Of a stretch of DNA of 64,000 nucleotides, positions 25,034 to 33,676 are shown in pieces. Below the pieces are notes generated by a model. That model was not told the origin of the DNA and made no database searches. It was given only the letters and a program-made list of their open reading frames with translations. This stretch comes from Actinocorallia sp. API 0066. GTDB lineage: Bacteria; Actinomycetota; Actinomycetes; Streptosporangiales; Streptosporangiaceae. Made by a program: the position numbers and the translations under genes. The stretch covers positions 62,001-126,000 of the forward strand of contig NZ_JAJLQY010000004.1 of assembly GCF_020991275.1 (NCBI RefSeq), given 5' to 3'. Positions within the stretch are counted from its first letter, which is position 1. The number at the start of each line of letters is the position of its first letter.

Positions 25034-26014
25034 GTGAAGGATCTGACCGTCCGGCTCGACGCGCTCGACCCGCAGGCGGGCGCGGCCCTGCGCGTCATCG
25101 CCTACTTCGACGAGCTCGTCGCGCACGGCGCGGGCCTCCAGGCGATCGTCAGGGCGGCGGCCGTGCTGGGCGCCGCGCCCGCCGGGCTGGTGGACGAGGC
25201 GCGGCGGGTCCGCGTCAGGGTCGGCCCCGACGGTGTGCCCGGCGAGCCGCTGGCCTCCCCCGATCCGGCGTGGCCGCGCGCGTCCGTCGGGTCGGGCGGC
25301 GGGGTGCTGTGGCTGGAGCGGGCGGGCCAGGCCCGGCCGGTGGACGCGATGATCCTGGAGCGGGCGGGCGCTGCCGTCACGGCCGTCCTGGACCGCACCC
25401 GGGGCCGGGCGTCCGCCGACGCCGCGTCGGTGGAGACCCTGCTCGACCCGGCCGCCGCGCCGCAGGCCAGGGCCGTCGCCGCGCGGCGGCTGCGGCTGCC
25501 CGAGCGCGGGCGGCTGCGCGCGGTGGCGTTCCACGGGGGACGTCCCGGCGTGCTCAAGGAGGGCGAGGCGGTTCCCGAGGGCATGCGCGCGGGCATCGGG
25601 ACAGCCGGGCCGCTGGCGGAGCTGCCCGCGTCGTGGGAGTCGGCGCGGCTGGCGCTGCGGCTGACGGCGGGCGGCGGCCCGGACGACCCGGGGCCGCGGG
25701 TCGTCGCCGCCGACGAGGCGGGCGGGCTGCTCGTGCTGGCCCGCGCCGTCACGGCCGAGACGCCGCGGGTGCCGGACGTCGGCGCGCTGGACCGGGCGGC
25801 GCTCGCCGCGCCCTGGATGCTGGCCACGCTGGACGCCGTCGCCGCCGCGTCCAGCCACCGCGCGGCCGCGACCGCGCTGCTCATCCACCACTCGACCCTC
25901 CAGGAACGCGTCACGCAGGCCGAGAAGCTCCTGGGCTGGCCGCTGGGCACCGCGGCCGGTCGGCTGCGGCTCAGCCTCGCCCTCGCGCTGCGCAGGCTGC
26001 ACCAGACGCCCTGA
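25034..26014 (+). CDS. PucR-type helix-turn-helix regulator
   Basis: This 326-residue protein starts at GTG 25034 (VKDLTVRLDALDP), with AAGGGGG upstream. The C-terminal part, RAAATALLIHHSTLQERVTQAEKLLGWPLGTAAGRLRLSLAL, is a PucR/CdaR-type HTH_30 region. The N-terminal 250 residues are Ala-rich and probably bind ligand. Family members act as activators of purine, sugar-acid or lipid catabolism. Its position behind the ester hydrolase suggests a shared function. Confidence 0.7.
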   Translation: MKDLTVRLDALDPQAGAALRVIAYFDELVAHGAGLQAIVRAAAVLGAAPAGLVDEARRVRVRVGPDGVPGEPLASPDPAWPRASVGSGGGVLWLERAGQARPVDAMILERAGAAVTAVLDRTRGRASADAASVETLLDPAAAPQARAVAARRLRLPERGRLRAVAFHGGRPGVLKEGEAVPEGMRAGIGTAGPLAELPASWESARLALRLTAGGGPDDPGPRVVAADEAGGLLVLARAVTAETPRVPDVGALDRAALAAPWMLATLDAVAAASSHRAAATALLIHHSTLQERVTQAEKLLGWPLGTAAGRLRLSLALALRRLHQTP

Positions 26015-26338
26015 GCCCCGGCGGAGGCCAGAGCGACCCGCCGTGCCGTCAGCTCCGCGGGCTCCACCAGACCTCCGGGGCCCCGCCGACGTCGTGGAAG
26101 GGCGGCGTCAGCAGACCCGGGCCACTGGTGGCCAGATGGGACATGTCCGGCATGGGCGGTCGATGTGGGGCGTGTGTGCCCGCGCCGTCTCGGAAATTGC
26201 GTCTTTCCGCCTGGTGCCCCTACAGCCGCGTCGGCTCGCCCCGTACGCTGGTGGGGTGCGTAGGGCGGCGGGTGCCCGTGTCGTGTGCGGGTGTCCGGGG
26301 TTCGAGGCGGCTTGAGCGGCAGACGAGGAGACGCGGCG
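26015..26338. other. Noncoding stretch with a short palindrome
   Basis: These 324 bases lie between the PucR-type gene and the zinc-ribbon gene. GGCCACTGGTGGCC (26120-26133) is a near-perfect inverted repeat that could be an operator. A 31-codon minus-strand frame crosses it but has no ribosome site. Nothing else was recognised. Confidence 0.4.
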
Positions 26339-26662
26339 ATGAGCGGGATCCACTCCACCACGCCTTATCGTCCGGCGGGCGACACCGGCGCGCCGGTCGC
26401 GCCCAGCGGCGCGGGCTGGTGGCAGGCGCCGCCCGGCGGCCGGGCCGCCGAGCCCCCGTCGATCAGGGACGCCTTCGACGCGCTGGAGCGGCACGCGCCC
26501 CGGCGTCCGGCGGCGGCGCCCAAGCCGACGTCCTCCTCGGCGTCCACCGCGCAAATCCTGACCGCCGCGTGCGGCCAGTGCGGCGGCCGCAAGGGCGCCT
26601 GGATCGGCTCGTCCTGGCACCGCTGCAACGTGTGCGACGGCAAGGGCGTCGTCATCCAGTAG
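26339..26662 (+). CDS. Small protein with a DnaJ-like zinc ribbon at its C-terminus
   Basis: This 107-residue protein starts at ATG 26339 after GAGGAG. The first 75 residues are Pro/Ala/Ser-rich and probably disordered. The last 30 hold two CxxCxG knuckles, CGQCGGRKG and CNVCDGKG, spaced like one DnaJ central zinc-binding module. The aromatic WIGSSWHRC lies between them. No function is assigned; a single zinc ribbon on a disordered tail suggests protein binding. It is convergent with zwf. Confidence 0.7.
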   Translation: MSGIHSTTPYRPAGDTGAPVAPSGAGWWQAPPGGRAAEPPSIRDAFDALERHAPRRPAAAPKPTSSSASTAQILTAACGQCGGRKGAWIGSSWHRCNVCDGKGVVIQ

Positions 26663-26680
26663 CCGCAGCCGTGGGCCGGG

Positions 26681-28084
26681 TCAGACGGCGCGGTGCGGCT
26701 CGTACCAGTGGCCGTCGGGCGTGAGGCGGGCCGCCTCGGCGGGGCCCCAGGTGCCCGGCCGGTAGGGGATCGGCTTGTCCGGCGGGTCGAGGATGTCGCC
26801 CACGATCCGCCAGCACTCGGTGACGGACTCCATGCTGGAGAAGCGGCGCGGGTCGCCGCTGATCGCGTCGGAGAGAATGCGCTCGTAGGCGCGGGTGTTG
26901 CTTCCGGACAGGTGCGGGAAGTCGGCGTCGGCGAACACCTCGTCCACCACCGTCTCGTCGGCGCCCCGGCGCGCGAGCAGGTGGAAGGTGACGCCCGCGT
27001 CCGGCTCGAAGCGGAACCGCAGGAGGTTCGGCGCGGCCGTACGCGCGCACTCGGTGTGGTGGTAGCCGGGCACGGGCTTGCGCAGCTCGGCGATGACCTC
27101 GGTGGACGTCGCCTTCAGCGCCTTGCCCGCCTGGATCGTGAACGGGACGCCCGCCCACCGCTCGGTGTCCACGTGCAGGCGCAGCGCCGCGTACGTCTCG
27201 GTGGTGGAGCCCGCCCGGACGCCCGGCGTGTCCTGGTAGCCCTCGTACTGGCCGCGCACGTACTCGTCCGGCTGGACCGTCCGCACGGACCGCAGCGCGC
27301 GGGTCCGCTCCAGGACGACGTCTTCGGCCGACCCTGAGCGGGGCGTCTCCATGACGAAGTAGGCGAGCAGTTGAAGCAGGTGGTTCTGGACGACGTCGCG
27401 TAGGCAGCCCGTCTCGTCGTAGAAGCCGCCACGGTCGGCGACGTCGAAGTCCTCCACCGCGCTGATCTGGACGGTGTGGATCGCGTCGCGGTGCAGGGCG
27501 CGGTCGATGAGGGTGTTGGCGGCGCGGAAGGTGAGGAGGTTCTCGATCGCGTCCTTGCCCAGGTAGTGGTCCACCCGGCGGAGCCGGTCCGGTGGGAAGT
27601 AGCGGGTGAGCTCGGTCTCCAGGTCGCGCGCGGAGGCCAGGTCGTGCCCGAACGGCTTCTCCACGACGAGCCGGGCCCGCTCGTTCAGGCCGCGCGACGC
27701 CAGGCAGCGCGCGGCGACGGCGTACAGGTCGGGCGGGATCGCCAGGTAGTGGGTGAGGAACCCGCGGCCTTCGGTCTTCTCGACGATGCTCTGGAAGCTC
27801 TCGGGGTCGCCGTAGTCCACCTCGGCCAGGTGCAGCAGGTCGGCGAACCTCGCGAACACCTTGTCGTCCACGGTGTCGTGCGCGGCGACCGCCTCCCTGG
27901 CGTGCCGTCTCAGCTCGTCCAGGGTCTTCCCGCCCCGGCTGACGCCGACGACCTCGCACAGCGGATAGCCGTCCCGGACAAGCCGGTAGAGGGCGGGGAG
28001 CACCATCTTGGCGGCGAGGTCGCCGGTGATCCCGAACAGCACGAGCGCGTCGGCACGGGGGCCGTCGGTCTGGGTGTCGGCCAT
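26681..28084 (-). CDS. zwf: Glucose-6-phosphate dehydrogenase
   Basis: This 467-residue protein has FGITGDLAAKMVLPALYRL as the NADP-binding start, VVEKPFGHD, and the substrate/active-site motif RVDHYLGKD near 170. It oxidises glucose 6-phosphate to 6-phosphogluconolactone, the entry to the pentose phosphate pathway. ATG 28084 gives the normal N-terminus; the longer frame to 28546 is antisense to the regulator gene. It stands outside the usual tal-zwf-opcA cluster, so it may be a second copy. It is divergent from a FadR-type regulator across a palindrome, which suggests specific control. Confidence 0.93.
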   Translation of the reverse strand: MADTQTDGPRADALVLFGITGDLAAKMVLPALYRLVRDGYPLCEVVGVSRGGKTLDELRRHAREAVAAHDTVDDKVFARFADLLHLAEVDYGDPESFQSIVEKTEGRGFLTHYLAIPPDLYAVAARCLASRGLNERARLVVEKPFGHDLASARDLETELTRYFPPDRLRRVDHYLGKDAIENLLTFRAANTLIDRALHRDAIHTVQISAVEDFDVADRGGFYDETGCLRDVVQNHLLQLLAYFVMETPRSGSAEDVVLERTRALRSVRTVQPDEYVRGQYEGYQDTPGVRAGSTTETYAALRLHVDTERWAGVPFTIQAGKALKATSTEVIAELRKPVPGYHHTECARTAAPNLLRFRFEPDAGVTFHLLARRGADETVVDEVFADADFPHLSGSNTRAYERILSDAISGDPRRFSSMESVTECWRIVGDILDPPDKPIPYRPGTWGPAEAARLTPDGHWYEPHRAV

Positions 28085-28122
28085 GGGGACGTCCTTCCCA
28101 GACCTGCCCGTACCGGAAACCT

Positions 28123-28141
28123 CAACTGGTCCAACCAGTTG
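28123..28141. promoter_or_regulatory. FadR/GntR-type operator between zwf and its divergent regulator
   Basis: CAACTGGTCCAACCAGTTG has perfect 8-base arms around three bases and contains TGGT-N3-ACCA, the FadR-subfamily site pattern. It sits 39 bases from the zwf start and 35 bases from the regulator start. A TTGACA -35-like hexamer overlaps its right end (28139-28144). Confidence 0.8.
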
Positions 28142-28175
28142 ACACGTTGACCTGTCGGTGGCCACCATGGGCGCC

Positions 28176-28880
28176 ATGGAGATCGTGCCGATCGAACGTG
28201 CCTCGCTGTCCGACGGAGTGTTCGCCGCCCTGGTGGAGCAGATCCTCGACGGGAGGGTCGCGGCGGGCGCCGCGCTGCCGTCCGAGCGGGAACTCGCCGT
28301 CGCCTTCGGGGTGAACCGGCACGCCGTGCGGGAGGCGCTGAAACGGCTCCAGCAGGCCGGGCTCGTCCGGATCGCGCAGGGCGGGCGCACCCGGGTGCGG
28401 AACTGGCGCGAGCACGCCGAACTCGACCTGCTCGCCGCGCTCGCCGCCACCGGCGCGGTGCCCGCCGCCGACCTGCTGCACGACATCTCCGTGATGCGCC
28501 GCGCGGTCGGCGCCGACGCGGCGGGCTGGTGCGCGCGCAGGGCCACCGAGGCCGAGCTGCGCGCCGTCGTGGAGGCGGCCGCCGCCTACCCCGAGCGGCC
28601 CATCCCCCTGCCGGAGCTGATCGAGATCGACCTGCGCTTCTGGACGGCCGTCGTGGACGGCTCCCACAACATCGCCTACCGGCTGGGCCTCAACACCCTC
28701 GTGGCCGCCCTCGCCGCCATCGGCATGGAACACGTCACGAGCCTGGTCGCCGAGATGGGCGCCGCCGCCGCCCACCGGGAGCTGGCCGGGCTCATCGCGG
28801 CACGCGAGGGCGACGCCGCCCGCGCGCTCGCCGAACGGCTCATGGATCCCACCCCCGGAGGACCCCCGTGTTCGACCTGA
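28176..28880 (+). CDS. FadR-subfamily GntR regulator
   Basis: This 234-residue protein has a GntR winged helix at about 10-70 (FAALVEQILDGRVAAGAALPSERELAVAFGVNRHAVREALKRLQ) and a helical FCD-type effector domain. It is divergent from zwf with a FadR-type palindrome between them, so it probably represses or activates zwf and itself. Alternative upstream starts exist (GTG 28158, ATG 28167); ATG 28176 best fits the domain boundary, but no clear Shine-Dalgarno sequence is seen. Its 3' end overlaps the next gene by 13 bases. Confidence 0.88.
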   Translation: MEIVPIERASLSDGVFAALVEQILDGRVAAGAALPSERELAVAFGVNRHAVREALKRLQQAGLVRIAQGGRTRVRNWREHAELDLLAALAATGAVPAADLLHDISVMRRAVGADAAGWCARRATEAELRAVVEAAAAYPERPIPLPELIEIDLRFWTAVVDGSHNIAYRLGLNTLVAALAAIGMEHVTSLVAEMGAAAAHRELAGLIAAREGDAARALAERLMDPTPGGPPCST

Positions 28881-29695
28881 TCCTCTACGCGATCCCCTTC
28901 TTTGTCCTCTTCCTCGTGCTGGAGATCGCCTCCTTCCGCTACCTGCCAGACGACGACGAACGCGGCTACGACCTCCGCGACACCCGGACGAGCCTGCTCA
29001 TGGGCCTCGGGAACGTCGTGCTGAACCTCGGATGGAAGGCCGTCGTGCTCGCCGTCTACGCGGCGGCGTACACCCTGACGCCGCTGCGGATGGACCCGTC
29101 CCACTGGTGGACGTGGGCGCTGCTCTTCCTCGCCGAGGACCTCGTCTACTACTGGTACCACCGCACGCACCACACCGTGCGCGTGCTGTGGGCCAGCCAC
29201 GTCGTGCACCATTCGAGCCGGTACTACAACCTGTCCACCGCGCTCCGCCAGACGTGGACGCCCTTCACCGGGCTGCCCTACTGGCTCGTCCTGGCGTTCC
29301 TCGGCTTCGAGCCCTGGATGATCCTGCTCGCGCAGTCCTGGAGCCTGCTGTACCAGTTCTTCCTGCACACCGAGCGGGTGGGCGTGCTGTGGCGGCCGGT
29401 CGAGCTCGTCCTGAACACGCCGTCCCACCACCGGGTCCACCACGCGTCCGACCGTGAGTACCTGGACCGCAACTACGGCGGCATCCTCATCATCTGGGAC
29501 AGGCTGTTCCGCACCTTCGCACCGGAGCGGGCGAGGCCCACCTACGGGCTGACCAAGAACATCACCACCCACAACCCGGCGAAGGTCGCCACCCACGAGT
29601 ACGCCGACATCTGGCGCGACCTGCGGCGGGCCCGGAGCTGGGCGCAGCGGGCCGGGCACCTTCTGGGCCGTCCGGGCTGGTCGCCCGCGCGCTAG
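28868..29695 (+). CDS. Fatty acid hydroxylase / sterol desaturase family membrane protein
   Basis: This 275-residue protein has several membrane helices and the histidine clusters of the family: HRTHHT near 100, HVVHHSSRYYN near 112 and HHRVHHASD near 190. These bind a di-iron centre. Family members hydroxylate or desaturate lipids, sterols or carotenoids; the substrate is open. GTG 28868 follows GGAGG by seven bases and overlaps the regulator gene, so the two are probably co-transcribed and may be under the same FadR-type control. Confidence 0.88.
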   Translation: MFDLILYAIPFFVLFLVLEIASFRYLPDDDERGYDLRDTRTSLLMGLGNVVLNLGWKAVVLAVYAAAYTLTPLRMDPSHWWTWALLFLAEDLVYYWYHRTHHTVRVLWASHVVHHSSRYYNLSTALRQTWTPFTGLPYWLVLAFLGFEPWMILLAQSWSLLYQFFLHTERVGVLWRPVELVLNTPSHHRVHHASDREYLDRNYGGILIIWDRLFRTFAPERARPTYGLTKNITTHNPAKVATHEYADIWRDLRRARSWAQRAGHLLGRPGWSPAR

Positions 29696-29706
29696 GGTCG
29701 GCCGGT

Positions 29707-30114
29707 GTGAGTGGTGAGACAGATCTCGGCAAGCTGCTGCGCGGTATGCGCCCGACCCTGAACCCGGGCCGCTACGTCTTCGTCTCCGTGCCGTCCGGCG
29801 GGGCGCTGCCCGGGGTGGCGCCCGTCGTCACCGTGGCGGAGGAGGAGGGCCTCACCCTCGTGCTGCGCCGCGAGGAGGCCGACGCCGCAGGGCTCGCCTA
29901 CGGCTACACGGCCGCGTGGCTCACCCTGAGGGTGTTCTCCGCGCTGGAGGCCGTCGGGCTGACCGCCGCCGTCGCGCGCGCCCTCGCCGACGCGGGGCTG
30001 AGCTGCAACGTCGTCGCGGGCTTCCACCACGACCACCTCTTTGTGCCCTACGACGACGCCGACCGGGCCGTCGCCGTCCTGGAGGGCCTCGCGCGGGACT
30101 CCGGCGGCGGCTGA
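29707..30114 (+). CDS. ACT-domain-like protein
   Basis: This 135-residue protein has two ACT-like halves: YVFVSVP...VAPVVTVAEEEGLTLVLRREEAD, then LTLRVFSALEAVGLTAAVARALADAGLSCNVVAGFHHDHLFVPYDDADRAVAVL. The second half closely follows the CASTOR-type ACT pattern that binds amino acids. TAGGGT (29693-29698) lies 8 bases upstream of GTG 29707, so the transcript is probably leaderless. It follows the sterol desaturase-like gene by 11 bases but seems to have its own promoter. Confidence 0.75.
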   Translation: MSGETDLGKLLRGMRPTLNPGRYVFVSVPSGGALPGVAPVVTVAEEEGLTLVLRREEADAAGLAYGYTAAWLTLRVFSALEAVGLTAAVARALADAGLSCNVVAGFHHDHLFVPYDDADRAVAVLEGLARDSGGG

Positions 30115-30135
30115 GCCGCGTCCGCGCCGCCGACC

Positions 30136-30654
30136 TCAAGGCGGCGGCAGCGTCCCGTCCGGCTCGGCCTTGCGCACCGCCGCCTCCACCGCGTGCGCGA
30201 AGCCCTGCGCGACGAGGTCATGGTCGAGCGCGTCCATCGCGGCCCGCGTGGTGCCGCCCGGCGTCGCGACCTTCGCGAGCAACTCCCCCGGCTCGGGAGC
30301 CGACAGCACGGTCATGCCGACGCCGAGCGCGACCGGCAGGTTCGTCATCGCCCTGACCGCGGGCACGTCGCCGATCTGGTCGGCGACCTCGGCGAGCGGC
30401 ACCTCGGCCGCGAGCGACACCACAACGGCGTCGGACCGCAGGCCCGGCGCGATCTTCCCGGCCACCTCGCCGACGAACGACGGCGGCACCGCGAGCAGCA
30501 CGCTGGCCGCCCCGCGCGCCGCCTCCCCCGGATCCTGTCCGACCGGCACCCCGAGGTCCTTCGTGAGCCGCTCGGCGCGTTCCGGGGAGCCCGTCGATCC
30601 GGTGATCCGCCCGGCGGGCACCCCCTGACCCGCGCCCACGCCGACCGAGAGGAC
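30136..30654 (-). pseudogene. proC: Truncated pyrroline-5-carboxylate reductase (proC remnant)
   Basis: The frame encodes recognisable ProC pieces: GRITGSTGSPERAERLTKDLGV, ASVLLAVPPSFVGEVAGKIAP, VVSLAAEVPLAEV and VRAMTNLPVALGVGMTVL. It then jumps directly to KVATPGGTTRAAMDALD, which in intact ProC follows some 80-100 residues later. The N-terminal GxGxMG nucleotide loop is also missing. No start with a ribosome site is found; the first GTG is at 30639. The protein would lack part of the Rossmann fold and most of the dimerisation domain, so this is probably a decayed copy. A functional proC is expected elsewhere. Confidence 0.75.
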
Positions 30655-30701
30655 GGCGCGCGCGCTCAGGGGCGTAGGCGCGGGAGCGGGGTGTCGTGTC
30701 T

Positions 30702-31313
30702 TCAGGCGGGCAGAGGGGTGGCGCCGAGGGCGGCGAGGAGGCCGGTCATCGTGGTGAGTTCGCGGGTCTGGGCGGTGGCCATGCGGGCGGCCTGGGAACG
30801 GACGTGCGGGACGCGAGCGAGGTGGGCGGCCTCGGCGGCCATCGCTCGGCCGCCCTCGTGGTGGCGGATCATCAGCTGGAGGAAGCGCTTTTCCAGCGCG
30901 GCGCCCTCCAGCTCGCCCAACTCGGCGATCTCGTCCAGGGTGGCGAGGCCGGGCATCGCGCCGTCCGGCGTGTGCCGGTGGGCGCCGGACGTCCACGCCA
31001 TGGGCGGGTCCGCGCCGATGAGCGGCGCGCCCCACAGGCCGAGCCAACCCTCCATCTGGCCGATCTCGCGGAGCTGGTTGAGCTGGACGCCCGCGGCCAC
31101 CTGCGCCACCGACGGGCTCACGTCCCGTCCCAGCACGGCCTGCGCCATCGTGACGGCCTGCTCGTGGTGGACGATCATGTCGCGGGCGAAGCCGATCTCG
31201 GCCCGGCCGCCCGCGTCGTCGTCGCCGACCGGGAGCGCGCCGCCGAGCAGCAGCGCCGCCACCGCGCCCAGGACGGCGAAGGCGACGGCGCGCGGCACAC
31301 CACCGACCGTCAC
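30702..31313 (-). CDS. DUF305 family protein, copy 1
   Basis: This 203-residue protein has an N-terminal membrane segment or signal anchor (VAFAVLGAVAALLLGGALP) and the two DUF305 histidine motifs: FARDMIVHHEQAVTMAQ and LQLMIRHHEGGRAMAAE. DUF305 is a ferritin-like helical domain with paired His/Met, linked to metal, especially copper, in several bacteria. GTG 31313 overlaps the TGA of the upstream LVIVD gene (GTGA), so translation is coupled. It is exported or membrane-anchored and facing outward (inference). Confidence 0.85.
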   Translation of the reverse strand: MTVGGVPRAVAFAVLGAVAALLLGGALPVGDDDAGGRAEIGFARDMIVHHEQAVTMAQAVLGRDVSPSVAQVAAGVQLNQLREIGQMEGWLGLWGAPLIGADPPMAWTSGAHRHTPDGAMPGLATLDEIAELGELEGAALEKRFLQLMIRHHEGGRAMAAEAAHLARVPHVRSQAARMATAQTRELTTMTGLLAALGATPLPA

Positions 31314-32812
31314 AGCGGGTAGACGCCGTTGCTGAAGCGGAGCAGGAGCGCGCCGTTGTCGTCGCAGGAGACCCACAGCCTGCCCTTGTCGAAGCGCGGC
31401 GGCGACATGCACCAGTCGGCCGTCATGTCGGTCTCGCCCAGGTACGGCGGGATGTCCGCCGAAGTGGTCTGCATCAGGTCGGAGAAGTAGCCGCCGAACG
31501 GCACAAAGGCGTGCGCGGAGTTCGTGAGCTTCGTGCGCTTCCCGACCTGGCCCGGCGGGTTGAAGTAGGCGATCTCGCGGGGCCGCCGCAGGTCGCGGAT
31601 GTCGAAGACGCGGATGCCGGACTGGGTCCAGCCGCAGGCGAGGGCTGTCGGATCGACGGGCCGGTCGAGCGCGCAGTAGTGCGAGTCGTACCCGAAGATG
31701 CCGTTCCGGGCGAGATCGGCCTTGCGCGCGTTCAGGTGCTCGGGCCTGTTGATCTCCAGCTTGATCTTTCTTACGAGCTTCGGTTTCCGTTCGTTGGAGA
31801 GGTCGAAGAACCTGACGCCGCCCGAGCCCAGCTCGTCAACGGCGATCATGTAGGTGCGGCCCCCTTGGGTGAACGGGTGCGCGTACTGGCTGACGATGCC
31901 GTCCTTCCACGTGACCGTGGCGATCGGACGCAGGCGCGGGCGCGGTTCGCGCTTCTGGATGTCGCTGGAGTCGTAGACGTTGATGCCCGCCGGGACACCG
32001 GAGTTCGCGACGTACACGCGGTTGCCGTCCGGGCTGACGTGGACGCCGTGCGACAGCGTGTCGGTGAGCCCGTTGAAGATCACCTTGGGCTTGCGCGGGT
32101 TCCGCATGTCGAGGGCGGCGATGGAGCCGCCGACGATGCCCGTGGTCCAGTAGGTCATGCCGTCCGGGGACCAGGCCGCCTCGTGGCCGGGGAAGGCGCC
32201 CGGCATGGTGAGGTTCGTGCCCTTGATGCCGTTCAGCAGCTTCGGGTGCGCGCAGTCGGACTTCACGTCGTAGACCGAGACGAAGAACCCGCCCACGGCG
32301 GCGCCGACCGACACCGCGGCGAGCAGCCCGCGCCCCTGGTGGACCCGCAGCGTCTCCCAGGTGCCGCCGAGCGTCGCCGGGCTGACGAGCGAGTCGGTGA
32401 GCCGGGGCTTGCGCGGGTTCGCGAAGTCGATGACGTTGACACCGGGCCGCTTGGCGGTGACGGCGCTCGGCAGGATCGTCCCGAGGTACTGGCACGTTCC
32501 GTAGGACGCGCCCACGGTCGCCTGCCCCTGGCCCTGGTAGCGGGAGACGAGTTCGAGGTTGCACTCGTACCCGCGCTGGCTGCGTCCGCTCCTACGGTCG
32601 CGCAGCGGGACCTGCCCCTGCAGGCCCGTCTCCGGCCGCGAGCCCGGCCCGCACTCGGCGCGCGGCACCCGCGCGTCCGGGGAGGGCCGCGCCGCCGCGG
32701 GGGCCGCCTCCGACAGCGCCAACACCGCCACGACGGCCGCGAGCGCGGCCCCGGCCCGGAGCCGTCCCCGGCGCGTCGCCCAGCGTTCCGCTCGTCGCAC
32801 AGCCTCACCCAT
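31310..32812 (-). CDS. Secreted LVIVD-repeat beta-propeller protein
   Basis: This 500-residue protein has an N-terminal Arg-rich region and a hydrophobic stretch (AGAALAAVVAVLALSEAAPAAA) that acts as a signal peptide. The mature part consists of repeats such as GVNVIDFANPRKPRL, SIAALDMRNPRKPKV, GVRFFDLSNERKPKL and GIRVFDIRDLRRPRE, the LVIVD pattern of a beta-propeller. ATG 32812 follows GAGGGGA. It is coupled to the DUF305 gene downstream. Function is unknown; association with DUF305 suggests an extracytoplasmic metal-related complex. Confidence 0.85.
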   Translation of the reverse strand: MGEAVRRAERWATRRGRLRAGAALAAVVAVLALSEAAPAAARPSPDARVPRAECGPGSRPETGLQGQVPLRDRRSGRSQRGYECNLELVSRYQGQGQATVGASYGTCQYLGTILPSAVTAKRPGVNVIDFANPRKPRLTDSLVSPATLGGTWETLRVHQGRGLLAAVSVGAAVGGFFVSVYDVKSDCAHPKLLNGIKGTNLTMPGAFPGHEAAWSPDGMTYWTTGIVGGSIAALDMRNPRKPKVIFNGLTDTLSHGVHVSPDGNRVYVANSGVPAGINVYDSSDIQKREPRPRLRPIATVTWKDGIVSQYAHPFTQGGRTYMIAVDELGSGGVRFFDLSNERKPKLVRKIKLEINRPEHLNARKADLARNGIFGYDSHYCALDRPVDPTALACGWTQSGIRVFDIRDLRRPREIAYFNPPGQVGKRTKLTNSAHAFVPFGGYFSDLMQTTSADIPPYLGETDMTADWCMSPPRFDKGRLWVSCDDNGALLLRFSNGVYPL

Positions 32813-32956
32813 GTCCCCTCGACGGCAGGTATCCCGCCCGAAACATAAGTGAACGATTACCCGCTGACAAGACCCTAATTTCACCGTCGCGAGAACGGCG
32901 TTTCCGCCGAGGACCGGCACCGGCGGGGGTCGGTCCTCGGGATCGGGCGTCCGGAG

Positions 32957-33580
32957 TCAGGAGGGCAGGAGCGCCTTCATCTCCTTGATCTCGGCCTGCT
33001 GGGCGGTGATGATCTGGCCCGCGAGGTCTTTCGCCGGGCCGTACGCGCCGCCCGCCCGCTCACTCCGCGCCATCTCGACGGCGCCCTCGTGGTGGACGAT
33101 CATCAGGCGCAGGAACAGGGTGTCGAACTCGGGCCCGGAGGCGGCCTCCAGGCTGGACATGTCGGCGTCGCTCAACATGCCGGGCATGGCGTGCCCGGCG
33201 TGCGCGCCGTGGTCCATCGGGGCGTCCTCGGCCGGGACGGGCGCGCCCCAGGCCGTCAGCCAGCCCGTCATCGTGGCGATCTCGGGGGCCTGCGCCGCCT
33301 TGATACGGGCGGCGAGCGCCCTGACCTTCGCGCCCGCGCGGGTCTCGGCGAGGTCGGCCATCGTCACGGCCTGGCGGTGGTGCGGGATCATGCCCTGCGC
33401 GAACGTGACGTCCACGGTGTTGTGGTCTTCGGCCGACGATCCCGCCGACGGGGCGGCGGGCGACGGGGACGCGGGCGACATGGCGTGGTGTTCCTCGGTC
33501 GAGAAACAGCCGGTGAGGCCGAACGTGAGGGCTGCGGTGAGCGCGGCGACGGCGGCGCGGCGCTGGACGGACACGGACAA
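32957..33580 (-). CDS. DUF305 lipoprotein, copy 2
   Basis: About 207 residues from TTG 33580, which follows AAGGAG by five bases; GTG 33574 is an alternative. The lipobox FGLTGC places the acylated cysteine near residue 25. The Ser/Pro-rich linker contains HHAM. The DUF305 domain has FAQGMIPHHRQAVTMADLAET and LRLMIVHHEGAVEMARSE, with a His/Met-rich insert (MDHGAHAGHAMPGM) that looks metal-binding. It is anchored in the membrane outside the cell. It is the second DUF305 protein in 3 kb and lies next to a DUF6153 gene, its usual neighbour. Confidence 0.87.
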   Translation of the reverse strand: MSVSVQRRAAVAALTAALTFGLTGCFSTEEHHAMSPASPSPAAPSAGSSAEDHNTVDVTFAQGMIPHHRQAVTMADLAETRAGAKVRALAARIKAAQAPEIATMTGWLTAWGAPVPAEDAPMDHGAHAGHAMPGMLSDADMSSLEAASGPEFDTLFLRLMIVHHEGAVEMARSERAGGAYGPAKDLAGQIITAQQAEIKEMKALLPS

Positions 33581-33676
33581 GACGACTCCTTGCGACAAGA
33601 CGGACGACGGCCGGGCGCGCCGGGAGGCACGCCGGATCACGCCCCGGACGGCTCCGGGGCGGCGGGGCGCCGTCGT

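Noticed and set aside
26043-26150. 31-codon minus-strand ORF in the gap before the zinc-ribbon gene
   Set aside because: No ribosome site and no similarity recognised; crosses a palindrome that may be an operator.
28529-28867. N-terminal extension of the sterol desaturase-like protein
   Set aside because: It would overlap the FadR-type gene completely; GTG 28868 with GGAGG gives the normal family start.
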